Positions 1-12,504 of a DNA stretch of 64,000 nt are shown one piece after another. Origin of the DNA: Kangiella sp. (lineage in GTDB: Bacteria > Pseudomonadota > Gammaproteobacteria > Enterobacterales > Kangiellaceae); assembly GCA_028284185.1 (NCBI GenBank), contig JANQSG010000004.1:35248-99247 (forward strand), written 5' to 3'. The first letter of the stretch is position 1, and each line of letters opens with the position of its first letter. The notes beneath the pieces were generated by a model. That model ran no database searches. It saw only the letters and a program-made list of their open reading frames with translations, and was not told the origin of the DNA. The translations under genes and the position numbers were made by a program.

Positions 1-1133
1 ATGGTATCCTGGGAACTGGCTTTAATGGCGAATTACGGCCTGCATATCGTAATACCATTCAGAGATTAAATTTGCTCAAACTTGAGCAACAAATACCGAT
101 TTTAAGTTTGGATATTGCCTCTGGAATTTATGCTGACTCGGGACTGGCCGATCGGGACTATATTCAGGCGGATGCCACTATCAGTTATATCGCCAGTAAA
201 CTAGGCCATTGGCTTGATTACGGCTTGGATGCCAGAGGCGAATTGTTTCACGCTACTTTGGGCGCAGATTATTTTTTTCAGGATCAGCAAAAAGATAAGT
301 TTTCACCAGTGACTTATAAGCTTTGCGCTAAGCATCTGGCTCAACAATTACCGAAACGCCATCGAAATATTTATAAAAACCAGGCCGGCCATTTATTGTG
401 CATTGGCGGTACTAAAGGGACTGTGGGTGCTATTCTGTTAACTGCAGAAACAGCTATAAAAAGTGGTGCAGGGATGGTCACTTGCGGTTTGGATGTGGAG
501 GCGATTAATGCTGCCTTGAGTCGTTGTCCGGAAGTTATGTGGCAAGCCCCAGATGCGGAATTGAGGCATCAATATCAAGCTTTAGCTCTTGGCCCGGGTT
601 TGGGATCTACTGATTGGGCAAAAGAGTTATTTAATAAATTCATGCAAATGCCGTGCCCTAAGGTGATCGATGCCGATGCGCTCTATTGGCTTGCAAAAAA
701 TCAGCATCCTGCTTTAGAAATGACGGAGTCAGTGTTGACACCACATCTAGGCGAAGCGGCCACCTTGTTAAGCTGGGATACAGCTAAAGTCCGTCAGGAT
801 AGGCTTGTGGCTGCTAAAACTATTGCTAATCAATATCAGACGGTAGTGGTGTTAAAAGGCGCTGGCACCATTGTTACCGATGGTGAGCGCAGTGTGATTG
901 CTAGTGGTGCCCATCCGGCAATGGCAACCGCAGGTTTAGGTGATGTATTAACAGGTTTAATCGGTTCCTTGTTGGTACAAGGTCTGGATGCCTGGCAAGC
1001 AGCCATATTAGGGGTACAGATCCATTTTATGGCTGCACAAAGAGCTGCCGGAACAAGGGATAGAGGTATGTTGGCCTCTGAGCTGATCCCGCAAATCAAT
1101 CAATTGATCAATGGTGTTGAGCAGGTTGAATAG
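1..1133 (+). CDS. nnr: Bifunctional NAD(P)H-hydrate epimerase/ADP-dependent dehydratase, C-terminal part (5' truncated by window edge)
   Basis: Frame is open from base 3 (GILGTGFNGELRPAYRNTIQRLN...), so the ORF-track Met at 72 is internal. Dehydratase motifs GGTKGTVGAILLTAETAIKSGAG, VLKGAGTIVTDG, GLGDVLTGLIG. Confidence 0.9.
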   Translation, partial: GILGTGFNGELRPAYRNTIQRLNLLKLEQQIPILSLDIASGIYADSGLADRDYIQADATISYIASKLGHWLDYGLDARGELFHATLGADYFFQDQQKDKFSPVTYKLCAKHLAQQLPKRHRNIYKNQAGHLLCIGGTKGTVGAILLTAETAIKSGAGMVTCGLDVEAINAALSRCPEVMWQAPDAELRHQYQALALGPGLGSTDWAKELFNKFMQMPCPKVIDADALYWLAKNQHPALEMTESVLTPHLGEAATLLSWDTAKVRQDRLVAAKTIANQYQTVVVLKGAGTIVTDGERSVIASGAHPAMATAGLGDVLTGLIGSLLVQGLDAWQAAILGVQIHFMAAQRAAGTRDRGMLASELIPQINQLINGVEQVE

Positions 1134-1152
1134 TAAGTAGGTTAAATAAAAA

Positions 1153-1635
1153 GTGACGCAACAATTTGAATTCTTTCTTAAAGATGAAACTCAAACGCAA
1201 GCTATTGGTCGAGCGCTTGCTGAGCAGCTGTCTGCGCCCTGTGTTATTTATTTGCAAGGTGAGCTAGGTGCGGGCAAAACCACTCTGGTTAGGGGTATTT
1301 TGCGTGGATTGGGCCATACCGGCTCTACTAAAAGCCCGACTTATACTCTGGTCGAGCCATACAAGTTAGCAGACTTGGATTTTTATCACTTTGATTTATA
1401 CCGTTTGGCGGATCCGGAAGAACTGGAATTTATGGGTATCCGCGAATACCAAACAGCTAATGCCATTTTGGTATTTGAGTGGCCGGATAAAGGTCAAGCC
1501 ATGATCCCTGTGGCAGATTTAAAAGTTCAGCTGCAATATGATGCAACTGGTCGCCGGATCAGAATTTATGACCTTAATCAAAAGCTACCAAATGACTGGA
1601 ATTTTAAGCCAGTTTTGTGTCAAAATAAGGCTTGA
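1153..1635 (+). CDS. tsaE: tRNA (adenosine(37)-N6)-threonylcarbamoyltransferase complex ATPase subunit TsaE
   Basis: GTG start; Walker A GELGAGKTTLVRGILRGLGH, KSPTYTLVEPY; lies between nnr and an amidase as in E. coli. Confidence 0.93.
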   Translation: MTQQFEFFLKDETQTQAIGRALAEQLSAPCVIYLQGELGAGKTTLVRGILRGLGHTGSTKSPTYTLVEPYKLADLDFYHFDLYRLADPEELEFMGIREYQTANAILVFEWPDKGQAMIPVADLKVQLQYDATGRRIRIYDLNQKLPNDWNFKPVLCQNKA

Positions 1636-1679
1636 TAACAAGTGTTTAATATCATTAATAACAAACTGTTAGTGACCAG

Positions 1680-3062
1680 ATGACAGCAAAGCAAGAGCAA
1701 ATTTTTGGCCGTAATCTTCGGTCCTTGTTTTTTATTAAAGCGTTTTTATTCTTTACGCTCACTATCTTCTCGACGCTGTTTTTGTCTTTTGCCGCTAAGG
1801 CTGCTGTGGTTAAAAGTATGCGATTTTGGCAATCGCCAGAATCGACTCGAGTGGTTCTTGATTTAAGCAGCTCGGTAGATCATAAAATTGAAATTTTGAC
1901 CAATCCCCACCGTATTGTTATCGATATTCCCGAATCCAGCGTTACAGTAAATCTGGATGAGCTTGAAATTAAAAGTAATCTAATTAAAAAGGTGCGTAAA
2001 TCCAAGCCACTCAGAGTGGGTGATTTGCGTCTGGTTTTGGATTTAAACAAAGCAGCCACCCCTAAAAGTTTTAGTCTAAAGCCTTATCAGGACTATGGTG
2101 ATCGCTTGGTGATTGATCTGTTTGATCAGCAAAAAGAAGTGGTTAAGCAAGAACCTAGAATTGCACCTGAGAAAAACCTCAAACGTGATATTGTGATTGC
2201 TATAGATGCTGGTCATGGGGGTGAAGATCCTGGTGCCTTGGGCCCTAGTGGCACTCGTGAAAAAGATCTGGTGCTTAAATTATCCAAACAGTTGGCAGAT
2301 GTCATCAATAAAGAAAAAGGCATGAAGGCCATTTTAACCCGAAAGGGTGACTATTATTTAAGGCATCGCAAAAGAACCGATATTGCACGGGAGCACAGAG
2401 CTGATTTGTTTGTATCGGTGCATGCCGATGGATTTAAAAGCCCTAAAGCGCGTGGTGCTTCGGTTTGGATTTTAAATTTGCGTGGCGCTAAATCTGAAAT
2501 TGCCCGCTGGATGAAGTTGCAGGAAGAAAAATCCGAATTGCTCGGCGGTGTCGATAGTAAAATTACACTTTCAGACTATGATTCTTCGGTACGTTCGGTT
2601 TTGCTGGATCTGCAAATGGAAAATTCGATTGCCGAAAGTTCTCAAATAGCAAAGCATGTGCATAAAAAAATGGGTAAAGTTGCTCCCAAAATGCATAAAC
2701 CTCATGTAGAAGAAAATAACTTGTTAGTGCTGAAAAATCCGGATATTCCTTCTATTTTGGTGGAGTCTGGTTTTATTTCGAATCCCCAAGAGGAAAAACT
2801 ACTTAAATCGAAAAAATACCGTTTAAAGCTCGCTAATGCGGTTAAGGATGGCATTAAAAATTATTTTAAATCGAATGCTCCTGATGGCACCTATTATGCT
2901 GCCCGCTATCGGCAAAATATTTATCGGGTCCGTCGTGGAGATAATCTTACCAAGGTTGCTCATCGCTTTGACGTTTCGATTCAGCAGATAAAAATGGCTA
3001 ATAATTTGAAGTCTAATCGGGTCAGGATCGGCCAAAAGCTGATTATTCCTGTTGCAAATTAG
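1680..3062 (+). CDS. amiB: N-acetylmuramoyl-L-alanine amidase (AMIN + Amidase_3 + C-terminal LysM)
   Basis: IAIDAGHGGEDPGALGPSGTREKDL, SVHADGF, ESGFISNPQEE; C-terminal YRVRRGDNLTKVAHRFDVS...IGQKLIIP LysM; synteny with mutL. Confidence 0.88.
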   Translation: MTAKQEQIFGRNLRSLFFIKAFLFFTLTIFSTLFLSFAAKAAVVKSMRFWQSPESTRVVLDLSSSVDHKIEILTNPHRIVIDIPESSVTVNLDELEIKSNLIKKVRKSKPLRVGDLRLVLDLNKAATPKSFSLKPYQDYGDRLVIDLFDQQKEVVKQEPRIAPEKNLKRDIVIAIDAGHGGEDPGALGPSGTREKDLVLKLSKQLADVINKEKGMKAILTRKGDYYLRHRKRTDIAREHRADLFVSVHADGFKSPKARGASVWILNLRGAKSEIARWMKLQEEKSELLGGVDSKITLSDYDSSVRSVLLDLQMENSIAESSQIAKHVHKKMGKVAPKMHKPHVEENNLLVLKNPDIPSILVESGFISNPQEEKLLKSKKYRLKLANAVKDGIKNYFKSNAPDGTYYAARYRQNIYRVRRGDNLTKVAHRFDVSIQQIKMANNLKSNRVRIGQKLIIPVAN

Positions 3063-3075
3063 GCGTTAATTTTCT

Positions 3076-4794
3076 GTGCCCATTCAAAAGCTTTCTCCGT
3101 TAATTGCCAATCAGATTGCTGCTGGCGAAGTAGTCGAAAGACCAGCTTCTGTGGTGAAAGAGCTGCTGGAGAATTCCGTTGATGCGGGTGCTAATCGTAT
3201 TCAAATTGATATTGAACGTGGGGGGATTCGTCTGATCCGTATTACCGATAATGGTGATGGCATTCCTAAATCAGAATTGGCGCTGGCTTTAGCGCGTCAT
3301 GCTACTAGCAAGATTCTAGCAGCCAAAGATTTAGAGGCAATTGATACCTTAGGTTTTCGCGGTGAAGCTTTGGCCAGTATCAGTTCTGTTTCAAGATTGA
3401 CCTTAAGTTCAAAACCGGAAGAACAGGAAATTGGTTGGTCGGCTTATGCCGAGGGTAGTGAAATGGAAGTACGTATGCAACCGCATCCCTTGCCTTTTGG
3501 TTCAATCGTTGAAGTTAAGGATTTGTTTTTTAATACCCCGGCGAGGCAAAAATTCTTAAAAGCTGAGCGCACCGAGTTTGTGCATATTGAGGAAGTTGTT
3601 AAGAAAACCGCATTAGCTAATCCGCAGGTGGCCATGACCTTAAAGCATAATGCTAAGGTGGTGAAACGGATTCCAGCGGCTAATTCAAAAGAACAAATCA
3701 AGCAAAGAGTAGGCGCTATTTTAGGGCGAACTTTTATCAATAAAGCCATTCCTTTAAACAGTCAGTTGGAGGATATTCAATTAAGCGGCTGGTTAAGTCC
3801 AGTGGATTACCATCAGAGTTCCAGCCTAAGCCAATACTTTTTTGTGAATGGCCGTCCAGTCAAAGATAGAACCATTAATCATGCGGTACGCCAGGTTTAT
3901 CAGGAGTTATTACCGATAGGCCGTTCACCAGCTTATTTACTTTATTTAAATTTACCGGCTAAACAAGTGGATGTGAATGTGCATCCGACCAAACATGAAG
4001 TGCGTTTTACTGAGCCACGTCGGGTGCATGATTATATTATTAAAGCTTTGGAAACTTGTTTAAAACAGCAAGAATCAGTTTTGGATACGCCAGGTTTCAA
4101 AGCTGAAGATCGGGAACAGACTGAGATGGTTACAGATTATGCTGGCACTACAAATCAAGCTACAGTTTTTGAAACTGGCGCTCATTATTCACAAGCTAAT
4201 TTCTCGGTTCAAGAAAAGCCATCATATTATCAAGCTGCAAAAAGCAAACTTTTAAAATCTAGAGGCTTATGGCTGAATCGTTTTTACTTGGAAGAGTCGG
4301 ACAATGCTTTATGGCTGCTGGATCTGCAAGCATACCTGATACAGCAAATCACCAATTGTCTGAAAGCTGAGTGGCAACAATCATCAAGACAACTGGCAGA
4401 CATTAAGCAAAGACCCTTATTAATTCCGGTGCGTTTGCAATTAACATCAGAAGCACAAACCGACAATATTGTGGCAAGCTGGCAGTTACTAGGTTTCGAT
4501 TTAGCCCAAGCCGGACCTAGCAGTTTAATCGTTAGAAAAGTCCCCTCATGTGTTGAGCACTTACATATTGAAACCTGGCTAAAGCAAGCCATTGTTGAGA
4601 GCAATCCTTCTAATGATGTTACAAGTTGGCAGCAGCGACTGACTACGGCTTTAGCATCTGCCTGGCAGCCCGAACCTAAAACCAATTGGATTGATTATTT
4701 AAATTCTCATCCTGATTATGAATCATGGCAAGCCTCAAAATACAGTCTTCAGTTGCAAGCACAAGATTTAGCGCAGCTGTTGAAAGGTCAATAA
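3076..4794 (+). CDS. mutL: DNA mismatch repair endonuclease MutL
   Basis: [55 protein letters not shown] start. Confidence 0.96.
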   Translation: MPIQKLSPLIANQIAAGEVVERPASVVKELLENSVDAGANRIQIDIERGGIRLIRITDNGDGIPKSELALALARHATSKILAAKDLEAIDTLGFRGEALASISSVSRLTLSSKPEEQEIGWSAYAEGSEMEVRMQPHPLPFGSIVEVKDLFFNTPARQKFLKAERTEFVHIEEVVKKTALANPQVAMTLKHNAKVVKRIPAANSKEQIKQRVGAILGRTFINKAIPLNSQLEDIQLSGWLSPVDYHQSSSLSQYFFVNGRPVKDRTINHAVRQVYQELLPIGRSPAYLLYLNLPAKQVDVNVHPTKHEVRFTEPRRVHDYIIKALETCLKQQESVLDTPGFKAEDREQTEMVTDYAGTTNQATVFETGAHYSQANFSVQEKPSYYQAAKSKLLKSRGLWLNRFYLEESDNALWLLDLQAYLIQQITNCLKAEWQQSSRQLADIKQRPLLIPVRLQLTSEAQTDNIVASWQLLGFDLAQAGPSSLIVRKVPSCVEHLHIETWLKQAIVESNPSNDVTSWQQRLTTALASAWQPEPKTNWIDYLNSHPDYESWQASKYSLQLQAQDLAQLLKGQ

Positions 4795-4796
4795 AA

Positions 4797-5738
4797 ATGT
4801 CAAAACCAGCGGCAATATTTTTAATGGGGCCGACTGCAGCCGGTAAAACTGATTTGGCCATTAAGCTGGTGCAAGAGCATGAGTGCGAAATTATCAGCGT
4901 CGATTCGGCTATGGTGTATCGAGGTCTGGATATTGGTTCGGCGAAACCTTCCAAACAGGAGTTGGCACTGGCGCCGCATCGTTTGATTGATATTTGCGAT
5001 CCCAGTGAGCCTTATTCGGCCGCCAGATTTCGTGATGATGCGTTAGCCGAGATGACCAAGATCAGCGTCAATGGCAAAATTCCACTGCTGGTTGGCGGAA
5101 CCATGCTGTACTATAAAACTTTGCTAGAAGGCATGAATAATTTACCGGATTCGGATCCGGCTGTACGCCAACAGTTGCAGCAGGAATTGCAAGCGCAAGG
5201 CCTGGCAAAATTGCACCAGGAATTATCCGAAGTTGATCCAGTTTCTGCTGAACGGATTAATGCCAATGATCCACAGAGAACCCTACGTGCTTTGGAGGTT
5301 TATCGCATCAGTGGCAAAGCTTTAAGTCAATTGCACGCCGAGCAGCAAGAAGAAGACTTCCCCTACCGAACGTTACAGATTGCCTTGATGCCATCGGATC
5401 GAGTGGTACTACACCAGCGTATTGAACAGCGTTTTAAACTGATGATGGAGCAGGGTTTTTTACAGGAAGTGGAAACTTTGTATCAAAGAGCTGATTTGAA
5501 TTCTGATTTACCCGCCATTCGTTCGGTGGGCTATCGTCAGCTCTGGCAATACCTTGCAAGTGAGCTTGAGTTAGACGAAGCGATTGAGCGGGCGATTGTT
5601 GCAACCCGACAGTTAGCCAAGCGCCAATTTACCTGGCTACGGAGCTGGGATAATCTGCATGCCGTGCAGTCAGATCAAAAATTTGAACATCTGTATTTAG
5701 AAGTGGTCAACTTGTTAAGAAAAATGGAATTTTACTGA
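4797..5738 (+). CDS. miaA: tRNA dimethylallyltransferase MiaA
   Basis: [38 protein letters not shown] at 4797 (MSKPAAIF) is a better start than the ORF-track Met at 4725, which lies inside mutL. Confidence 0.95.
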   Translation: MSKPAAIFLMGPTAAGKTDLAIKLVQEHECEIISVDSAMVYRGLDIGSAKPSKQELALAPHRLIDICDPSEPYSAARFRDDALAEMTKISVNGKIPLLVGGTMLYYKTLLEGMNNLPDSDPAVRQQLQQELQAQGLAKLHQELSEVDPVSAERINANDPQRTLRALEVYRISGKALSQLHAEQQEEDFPYRTLQIALMPSDRVVLHQRIEQRFKLMMEQGFLQEVETLYQRADLNSDLPAIRSVGYRQLWQYLASELELDEAIERAIVATRQLAKRQFTWLRSWDNLHAVQSDQKFEHLYLEVVNLLRKMEFY

Positions 5739-5871
5739 TAACTTATTGACTCTGCTCGATTTTTCAAAATTTTTAAGTTAAACTATCTTAACGGAAAAAT
5801 AATGTCCCAACTGTGGGTTTTCAACAACACAAAAATGATCCTTAGGATAAGGAATAATTTTATAATCATAA

Positions 5872-6219
<348 letters not shown>

Positions 6220-6248
6220 TTTCACTTTTTGATTTTATCTTCTCAAAG

Positions 6249-6282
6249 GCCAGTTGTTATCTAAGTTAACAACTGGCTTTCT
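6249..6282 (+). terminator. Rho-independent terminator after hfq
   Basis: GCCAGTTGTTA tctaagt TAACAACTGGC followed by TTTCTCTT. Confidence 0.7.
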
Positions 6283-6348
6283 CTTGGTTATTCTTCATAT
6301 AATAGATTCCTTTATTGATAAAGTTTTCATTAAATCTTGAGGTAGCGG

Positions 6349-7680
6349 GTGTTTGATCGTCATGCTGGTGGTGAGTCAGCGATATTAGTGCATATAGATT
6401 TTCAGCAGGATCTAAGTCAGGACAAAAATCAAGAAGACCTAACTGAGTTTGTCGAGCTGGTTCGCTCAGCCGGTTTAAATGTTCTGGATATTGTAACGGC
6501 TAAACGTAGTGCACCTGATCCCAAATACTTTATTGGTAGTGGTAAAATTGATGAGATCCTCAGTGTTAAAAATGCACTTGATGCCGATCTGGTGATCTTT
6601 AATCATACACTTTCACCGGCCCAGGAACGCAATATTGAAAAAGCGGTTAAAGCTCGTGTTATTAACCGGATAGGTTTGATTCTGGATATTTTTGCTCAAC
6701 GTGCTTTTACTTTTGAAGGTAAATTGCAAGTGGAACTAGCTCAGTTAAAACATCTTTCCACCAGACTAGTCCGCGGTTGGACCCACCTGGAGCGGCAAAA
6801 AGGTGGTATTGGTCTAAGAGGTCCAGGTGAAACTCAGCTGGAAACCGATAGACGCTTATTGCGCGATCGGATCAAGTATATTGAACGGCGTTTGGACAAG
6901 GTGGGCAAACAGCGTGAGCAGGGTCGGCGTTCGCGTAAAAGAGCCAATATTAAAACCGTTTCCATCGTAGGCTATACCAATGCGGGGAAATCGACTCTAT
7001 TTAATTTAACCACAGAATCGAATGTTTTAGCGGAAGATAAACTGTTCGCAACTCTCGATCCAACCCTACGCCGTCTTTCCTTGCCACAGGGAACGGATAT
7101 TATTTTAGCCGATACGGTAGGCTTTATTCGCCATCTACCACACGATTTAGTGGCAGCTTTTCGGGCGACTCTGGAAGAATCGGTAGAGGCTGATGTGCTG
7201 TTACATGTGATTGATGCTGCTTCTGAGCGGCGCGAAGAAAATATGGAACAGGTGCTGGAAGTGTTGAAACAAATTGGTGCCGATGAAATCCCCATGTTAC
7301 AGGTTTTCAATAAAATCGATGCTATTGAAGGAGCTGAACCGCATATTGATCGAGATGATACTGGTAAGCCAGTTCGAGTTTGGGTGTCGGCGTTAAAAGA
7401 TCTGGGGATTGATTTACTTAAAGTAGCGATTGAAGAGTTGGCGATCGATGAACAGTTTGTCGGGCAGTTGAAATTACCACCAAATAAAGGGCGTTTGCGT
7501 GGTTATTTATATGAATTGCAGGCCATTGAAAAAGAATTTTACGCGGAAAATGGCGATCTTTTACTGGATATTCAGTTACCAAAAGCAGACTGGATAAGGC
7601 TCTCAAGGCAGCTGGAAGAAGATTTAAATTGTTACATTATTAATGGCGGTTCGGTGGAACTAGAGCCGCTTTTACCTTGA
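6349..7680 (+). CDS. hflX: Ribosome rescue GTPase HflX
   Basis: GIGLRGPGETQLETDRR, GYTNAGKSTLFN, DTVGFIRHLPHDLVAAFRATLEE. Confidence 0.96.
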   Translation: MFDRHAGGESAILVHIDFQQDLSQDKNQEDLTEFVELVRSAGLNVLDIVTAKRSAPDPKYFIGSGKIDEILSVKNALDADLVIFNHTLSPAQERNIEKAVKARVINRIGLILDIFAQRAFTFEGKLQVELAQLKHLSTRLVRGWTHLERQKGGIGLRGPGETQLETDRRLLRDRIKYIERRLDKVGKQREQGRRSRKRANIKTVSIVGYTNAGKSTLFNLTTESNVLAEDKLFATLDPTLRRLSLPQGTDIILADTVGFIRHLPHDLVAAFRATLEESVEADVLLHVIDAASERREENMEQVLEVLKQIGADEIPMLQVFNKIDAIEGAEPHIDRDDTGKPVRVWVSALKDLGIDLLKVAIEELAIDEQFVGQLKLPPNKGRLRGYLYELQAIEKEFYAENGDLLLDIQLPKADWIRLSRQLEEDLNCYIINGGSVELEPLLP

Positions 7681-7754
7681 AAGGGCGGCTTGACGCCCCT
7701 ACAATCTAATTATTAACTTAAATTATTATTTATTAGATATACTCGGAGACTCAA

Positions 7755-8798
7755 ATGGCTTGGAATCAACCAGGTGGAAACGGTAACAATCAGGATCCGT
7801 GGGGGAAAAAGCCCCAAAATAATCAAAACGATCTGGATAAAATGATTAAGGAAGCTGGTGATAAGTTTGGCAGAATATTTGGCGGCAAAGGAAGCAAGGG
7901 AAAGGGTGGCGATAAAAGCTTTTTCTTTATTGGGCTATTGGTCTTTGTAGCTTTTTACGTGGTGAAGGGGTTTTATACGGTAAAAGAAGCCGAGCAGGGA
8001 GTTATTACCCGTTTTGGCGCTTATGATCGAACGGTTGGCCCTGGTTTGGGTTGGATGCCACCGTTTATTGATCGCCTTTATAAGGTGGATGTAAATACAC
8101 AGCAACAAAAAGAAGTCTCAGGTAACATTTTGACCAAAGACAAAAATATTGTTGATGTGGATTTTACTATCGTTTACCGCGTGGATATTCCTGAAGATTA
8201 TCTATTTAACGTTTACGATCAAGATAAAACCATTGAGCAGGTCGCAGAAGCGGCTATTCGCCAAGTTGTCGGTCAGTCGGTAATTGATGATGTTCTTAAA
8301 GATAATAAAACGCGTATTATGCAAGACACTCTGACTGAAATGGAGCGTATTTTAGAACCTTATAAGATGGGCGTTGAAATTTATGAAGTCAATATGACTG
8401 ACTCAAAACCTCCCATCCAGGTTCGGCCAGCGTTTGATGATGTGACCAGCTCATTAAGTGATGAAAAGCGCTATGTGCAGGAAGCAAAAGCTTATCAAAA
8501 TGACAAGCTGCCTAAAGCAGAAGGTCAGGCAGCGCGTATCATAAAAAATGCTGAAGCCTATAAAAGTCAGGTAGTTGAGAAAGCCAAAGGTGAGGTTGCA
8601 CGTTTTGAGAAACTTTTGCCTGAATATATTTTAGCGCCTGAAGTAACCCGCCAAAGGTTGTATTTAGAGACGGTTGAGGAAGTGATGTCAAAGGTCAGTA
8701 AGGTGATTATTGATACGGATGGTGGCAATAATCTGACCTATTTACCGCTTGATCAAATCGTAAAGAAAAAATCAACCAATAACAAAGGAGAGAAATAA
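7755..8798 (+). CDS. hflK: FtsH protease modulator HflK
   Basis: MAWNQPGGNGNNQDPWG N-terminus, SPFH/band-7 domain; stop overlaps hflC start. Confidence 0.95.
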   Translation: MAWNQPGGNGNNQDPWGKKPQNNQNDLDKMIKEAGDKFGRIFGGKGSKGKGGDKSFFFIGLLVFVAFYVVKGFYTVKEAEQGVITRFGAYDRTVGPGLGWMPPFIDRLYKVDVNTQQQKEVSGNILTKDKNIVDVDFTIVYRVDIPEDYLFNVYDQDKTIEQVAEAAIRQVVGQSVIDDVLKDNKTRIMQDTLTEMERILEPYKMGVEIYEVNMTDSKPPIQVRPAFDDVTSSLSDEKRYVQEAKAYQNDKLPKAEGQAARIIKNAEAYKSQVVEKAKGEVARFEKLLPEYILAPEVTRQRLYLETVEEVMSKVSKVIIDTDGGNNLTYLPLDQIVKKKSTNNKGEK

Positions 8799-9682
8799 TG
8801 AATAGATCTCCAATTATTATATTTTTAACGGTAGCACTATTGTTCATAGTTTCTCAATCGATGTTTATTGTGAAACAACAGCAAAAAGGCTTTATTTTAC
8901 GTTTTAGTCAGGTACTTAAGGATTCTGCGGGTAAACCAGTAGTTAATAATCCCGGGCTACACTTTAAAATGCCTTTTATCGATACAGTTAAAAAATTGGA
9001 TTCAAGGATCCAGACTTTTGATGGTCGTGCCGATCGTATTACCACTTCGGATAAAACGGATTTGATTGTTGATACCTATGTTAAATGGCGCGTTAAGGAT
9101 TTTGGTCAGTTTTATTTAAGAACCCAGGGCAGTATTCAAAGAGCTAATGGCTTTATCGATCGCTTTGTTGATGCTTCGACTCGTGCCCAGTTCGGTACTC
9201 GTAATATCGAGCAACTGATTTATCAGGATCGTGATGAGACCATTCAGGCGATTATGGCCGAAGTTGCTCAGAAAACCCCGGAGTTTGGTATTGAAGTGGT
9301 TGATATTCAGGTAAAAAAAGTGAATTATCCTGATGAAATTCGGGAAAAAGTTTTTCAGGAAATGATTTCCGAGCGTAAGGAATTCGCCAATGCCAACCGA
9401 GCTGAAGGTAGCAAAGAAGCGGAAAAAATTCGTGCCGATACGGATGCCAAGCAAAAAATCATTATTGCTGAAGCGGATCGAACTTCACGCGAAATTCGCG
9501 GTCAGGCAGATGCGGAAGCAGCAAAGATTTACGCTGAAACCTATAACAAAAATCCTGAGTTTTACGCTTTCTTGCGAAGTCTGGATGCTTATAAAGCATC
9601 ATTCCAGGATTCAGGTGATGTGATGGTGATTAAGCCGGATAGTGAATTCTTTAAATACTTTAAAGACGCTAAAGGCAAATAG
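8798..9682 (+). CDS. hflC: FtsH protease modulator HflC
   Basis: Band-7 domain, FIVKQQQKGFILRFSQV, DTYVKWRVKDFGQFYL; directly after hflK. Confidence 0.95.
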   Translation: MNRSPIIIFLTVALLFIVSQSMFIVKQQQKGFILRFSQVLKDSAGKPVVNNPGLHFKMPFIDTVKKLDSRIQTFDGRADRITTSDKTDLIVDTYVKWRVKDFGQFYLRTQGSIQRANGFIDRFVDASTRAQFGTRNIEQLIYQDRDETIQAIMAEVAQKTPEFGIEVVDIQVKKVNYPDEIREKVFQEMISERKEFANANRAEGSKEAEKIRADTDAKQKIIIAEADRTSREIRGQADAEAAKIYAETYNKNPEFYAFLRSLDAYKASFQDSGDVMVIKPDSEFFKYFKDAKGK

Positions 9683-9701
9683 TTGTTAGCAAAATATCGA
9701 A

Positions 9702-9730
9702 AGGGATAAGCTTGGCTTATCCCTTTTTTG
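9702..9730 (+). terminator. Rho-independent terminator after hflC
   Basis: GGGATAAGC ttg GCTTATCCC TTTTTTG. Confidence 0.75.
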
Positions 9731-9754
9731 TTTTAATGGGTATAAGAGGTCAAA

Positions 9755-9940
9755 ATGTCACAAGAATGGTTGATTGCAATAGGGCTTTTTATGGTATTTG
9801 AGGGTTTGATGCCAGCACTTTTCCCCAAGATTTGGAAGAAAACCATGACGGAGGCGATTAAAAACCCCGATAGCCAACTGAGGATTATCGGCATTATCAG
9901 TATGCTTATTGGGTTGGCTTGGATCTACTTCGTGAAATAG
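9755..9940 (+). CDS. DUF2065 family small membrane protein (YjeT-like)
   Basis: 61 aa, two hydrophobic segments, position between hflC and purA as for E. coli yjeT. Confidence 0.75.
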   Translation: MSQEWLIAIGLFMVFEGLMPALFPKIWKKTMTEAIKNPDSQLRIIGIISMLIGLAWIYFVK

Positions 9941-10117
9941 GATTTTCCTGAGGTAAACTCCATAAGTTATTGAATTCTGGCAGCTATAAATTTTCAGTAT
10001 CAGAGGCCGATCTAAGTTTGTGATAAAAATTAAAAAATAGAGGATTTTCCTGTTCGTTAAAGGTAAAATGTGTAGTTTCTTGTCGCAGAAATGCGCCGCA
10101 GATTAATGAAATTTTGA

Positions 10118-11428
<1,311 letters not shown>

Positions 11429-11508
11429 AATTGTCACTTTCGCGAACGACTGCTAGGGATGACGAGAGTTAGAGCAACGCAGGAGCAGTTGCCAGGCGAG
11501 AGTTTATA

Positions 11509-11536
11509 AAGCCTGAGTTAATCTCGGGCTTTTTTA
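11509..11536 (+). terminator. Rho-independent terminator downstream of purA
   Basis: AAGCCTGAG ttaat CTCGGGCTTTTTTAT. Confidence 0.65.
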
Positions 11537-11843
11537 TTTCTAATAACTTTTATCTTGTTTTATTGTTCATTTTCTCTCTAAAGAGACTTCCTATGGTCGT
11601 TTGCTCATCCAAAGAAAACGAACCAAAAGAAAAGATGCCCCGTCGCTAGGTGCTTCGCACTTTCCTCATAATTCAAAGTTACTTTACGCGCCGCAAAACG
11701 AAACTTCCTTGTTTCGATTTTGCTAAATTGGGCGATCCTGCCCAATTTACACTATAACTTTGCCTTACTTCGGCTAGCTCTAGGGGATATTTTGGTGCAA
11801 AATTCAAAACAAGAAAATCAATTAAGGGAATTTTTTAAGTACT

Positions 11844-12296
11844 ATGCTGTGGCAGTTTAAAAATTGTTGTGTGGATACAAATATTGATAGGCTCAATATT
11901 GATTTAATTCACCGTTTTCTAGATCAAAAATCCTCTTGGGCAAATGGCATCCCTAAGTCGTTGGTAGAAAAGTCTATCCGAAATTCTATTAATTTTGGTT
12001 TATATCAAGAACAAAAAATGATTGGCTTTGCTAGGGTTGTTACTGATAGAGCTACCTTTGCTAATATGGTTGACGTATTTGTAATATCTGAAGAGCAGGG
12101 TAAAGGTTTAAGTCACTATCTAATGCAGGCCATAGATAAACATCCAGATCTGCAAGGCATAAGACGATTTACCCTAACGACTTCAACTGCAAAATTTTTA
12201 TACAAAAAATATGGTTTTACCAAATTAAATAACCCTTCCATTATGATGGAGCGCTATTTCCCCAATATTTATCAAGAGAGTGATAATGACCAATAA
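11844..12296 (+). CDS. GNAT family N-acetyltransferase
   Basis: GFARVVTDRATFANMVDVFVISEEQGKGLSHYLMQAI (acetyl-CoA binding motif A), ATG at 11844. Confidence 0.85.
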   Translation: MLWQFKNCCVDTNIDRLNIDLIHRFLDQKSSWANGIPKSLVEKSIRNSINFGLYQEQKMIGFARVVTDRATFANMVDVFVISEEQGKGLSHYLMQAIDKHPDLQGIRRFTLTTSTAKFLYKKYGFTKLNNPSIMMERYFPNIYQESDNDQ

Positions 12297-12504
12297 AATT
12301 GAAAAAGGTATTTACCAACACTTCAAAGGCCAAAAGTATGAAGTATTAGGCGTGGCAACTCACTCTGAAACTGGCGAGCAATATGTTGTTTATAAAGCTC
12401 TTTATGGTGATTTTGGAACTTGGGTTAGACCACTCGAAATGTTCACTGAAATTATTGAAAGAAATGGGGAAATTATTAGCCGTTTTGTATATATAGATAA
12501 ATAA
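12286..12504 (+). CDS. DUF1653 domain protein
   Basis: KIEKGIYQHFKGQKYEVLGVATHSETGEQYVVYKALYGDFGTWVRPLEMF is typical of DUF1653. Confidence 0.85.
   Translation: MTNKIEKGIYQHFKGQKYEVLGVATHSETGEQYVVYKALYGDFGTWVRPLEMFTEIIERNGEIISRFVYIDK

Noticed and set aside
4284-4685. 133-aa antisense ORF within mutL
   Set aside because: Cys/Ser-rich translation opposite a well-supported gene; no independent coding evidence.
7681-7703. GGGCGgcttgaCGCCC hairpin after hflX
   Set aside because: Stem without a T-run; could be a weak terminator or dispersed repeat but evidence is insufficient to call.
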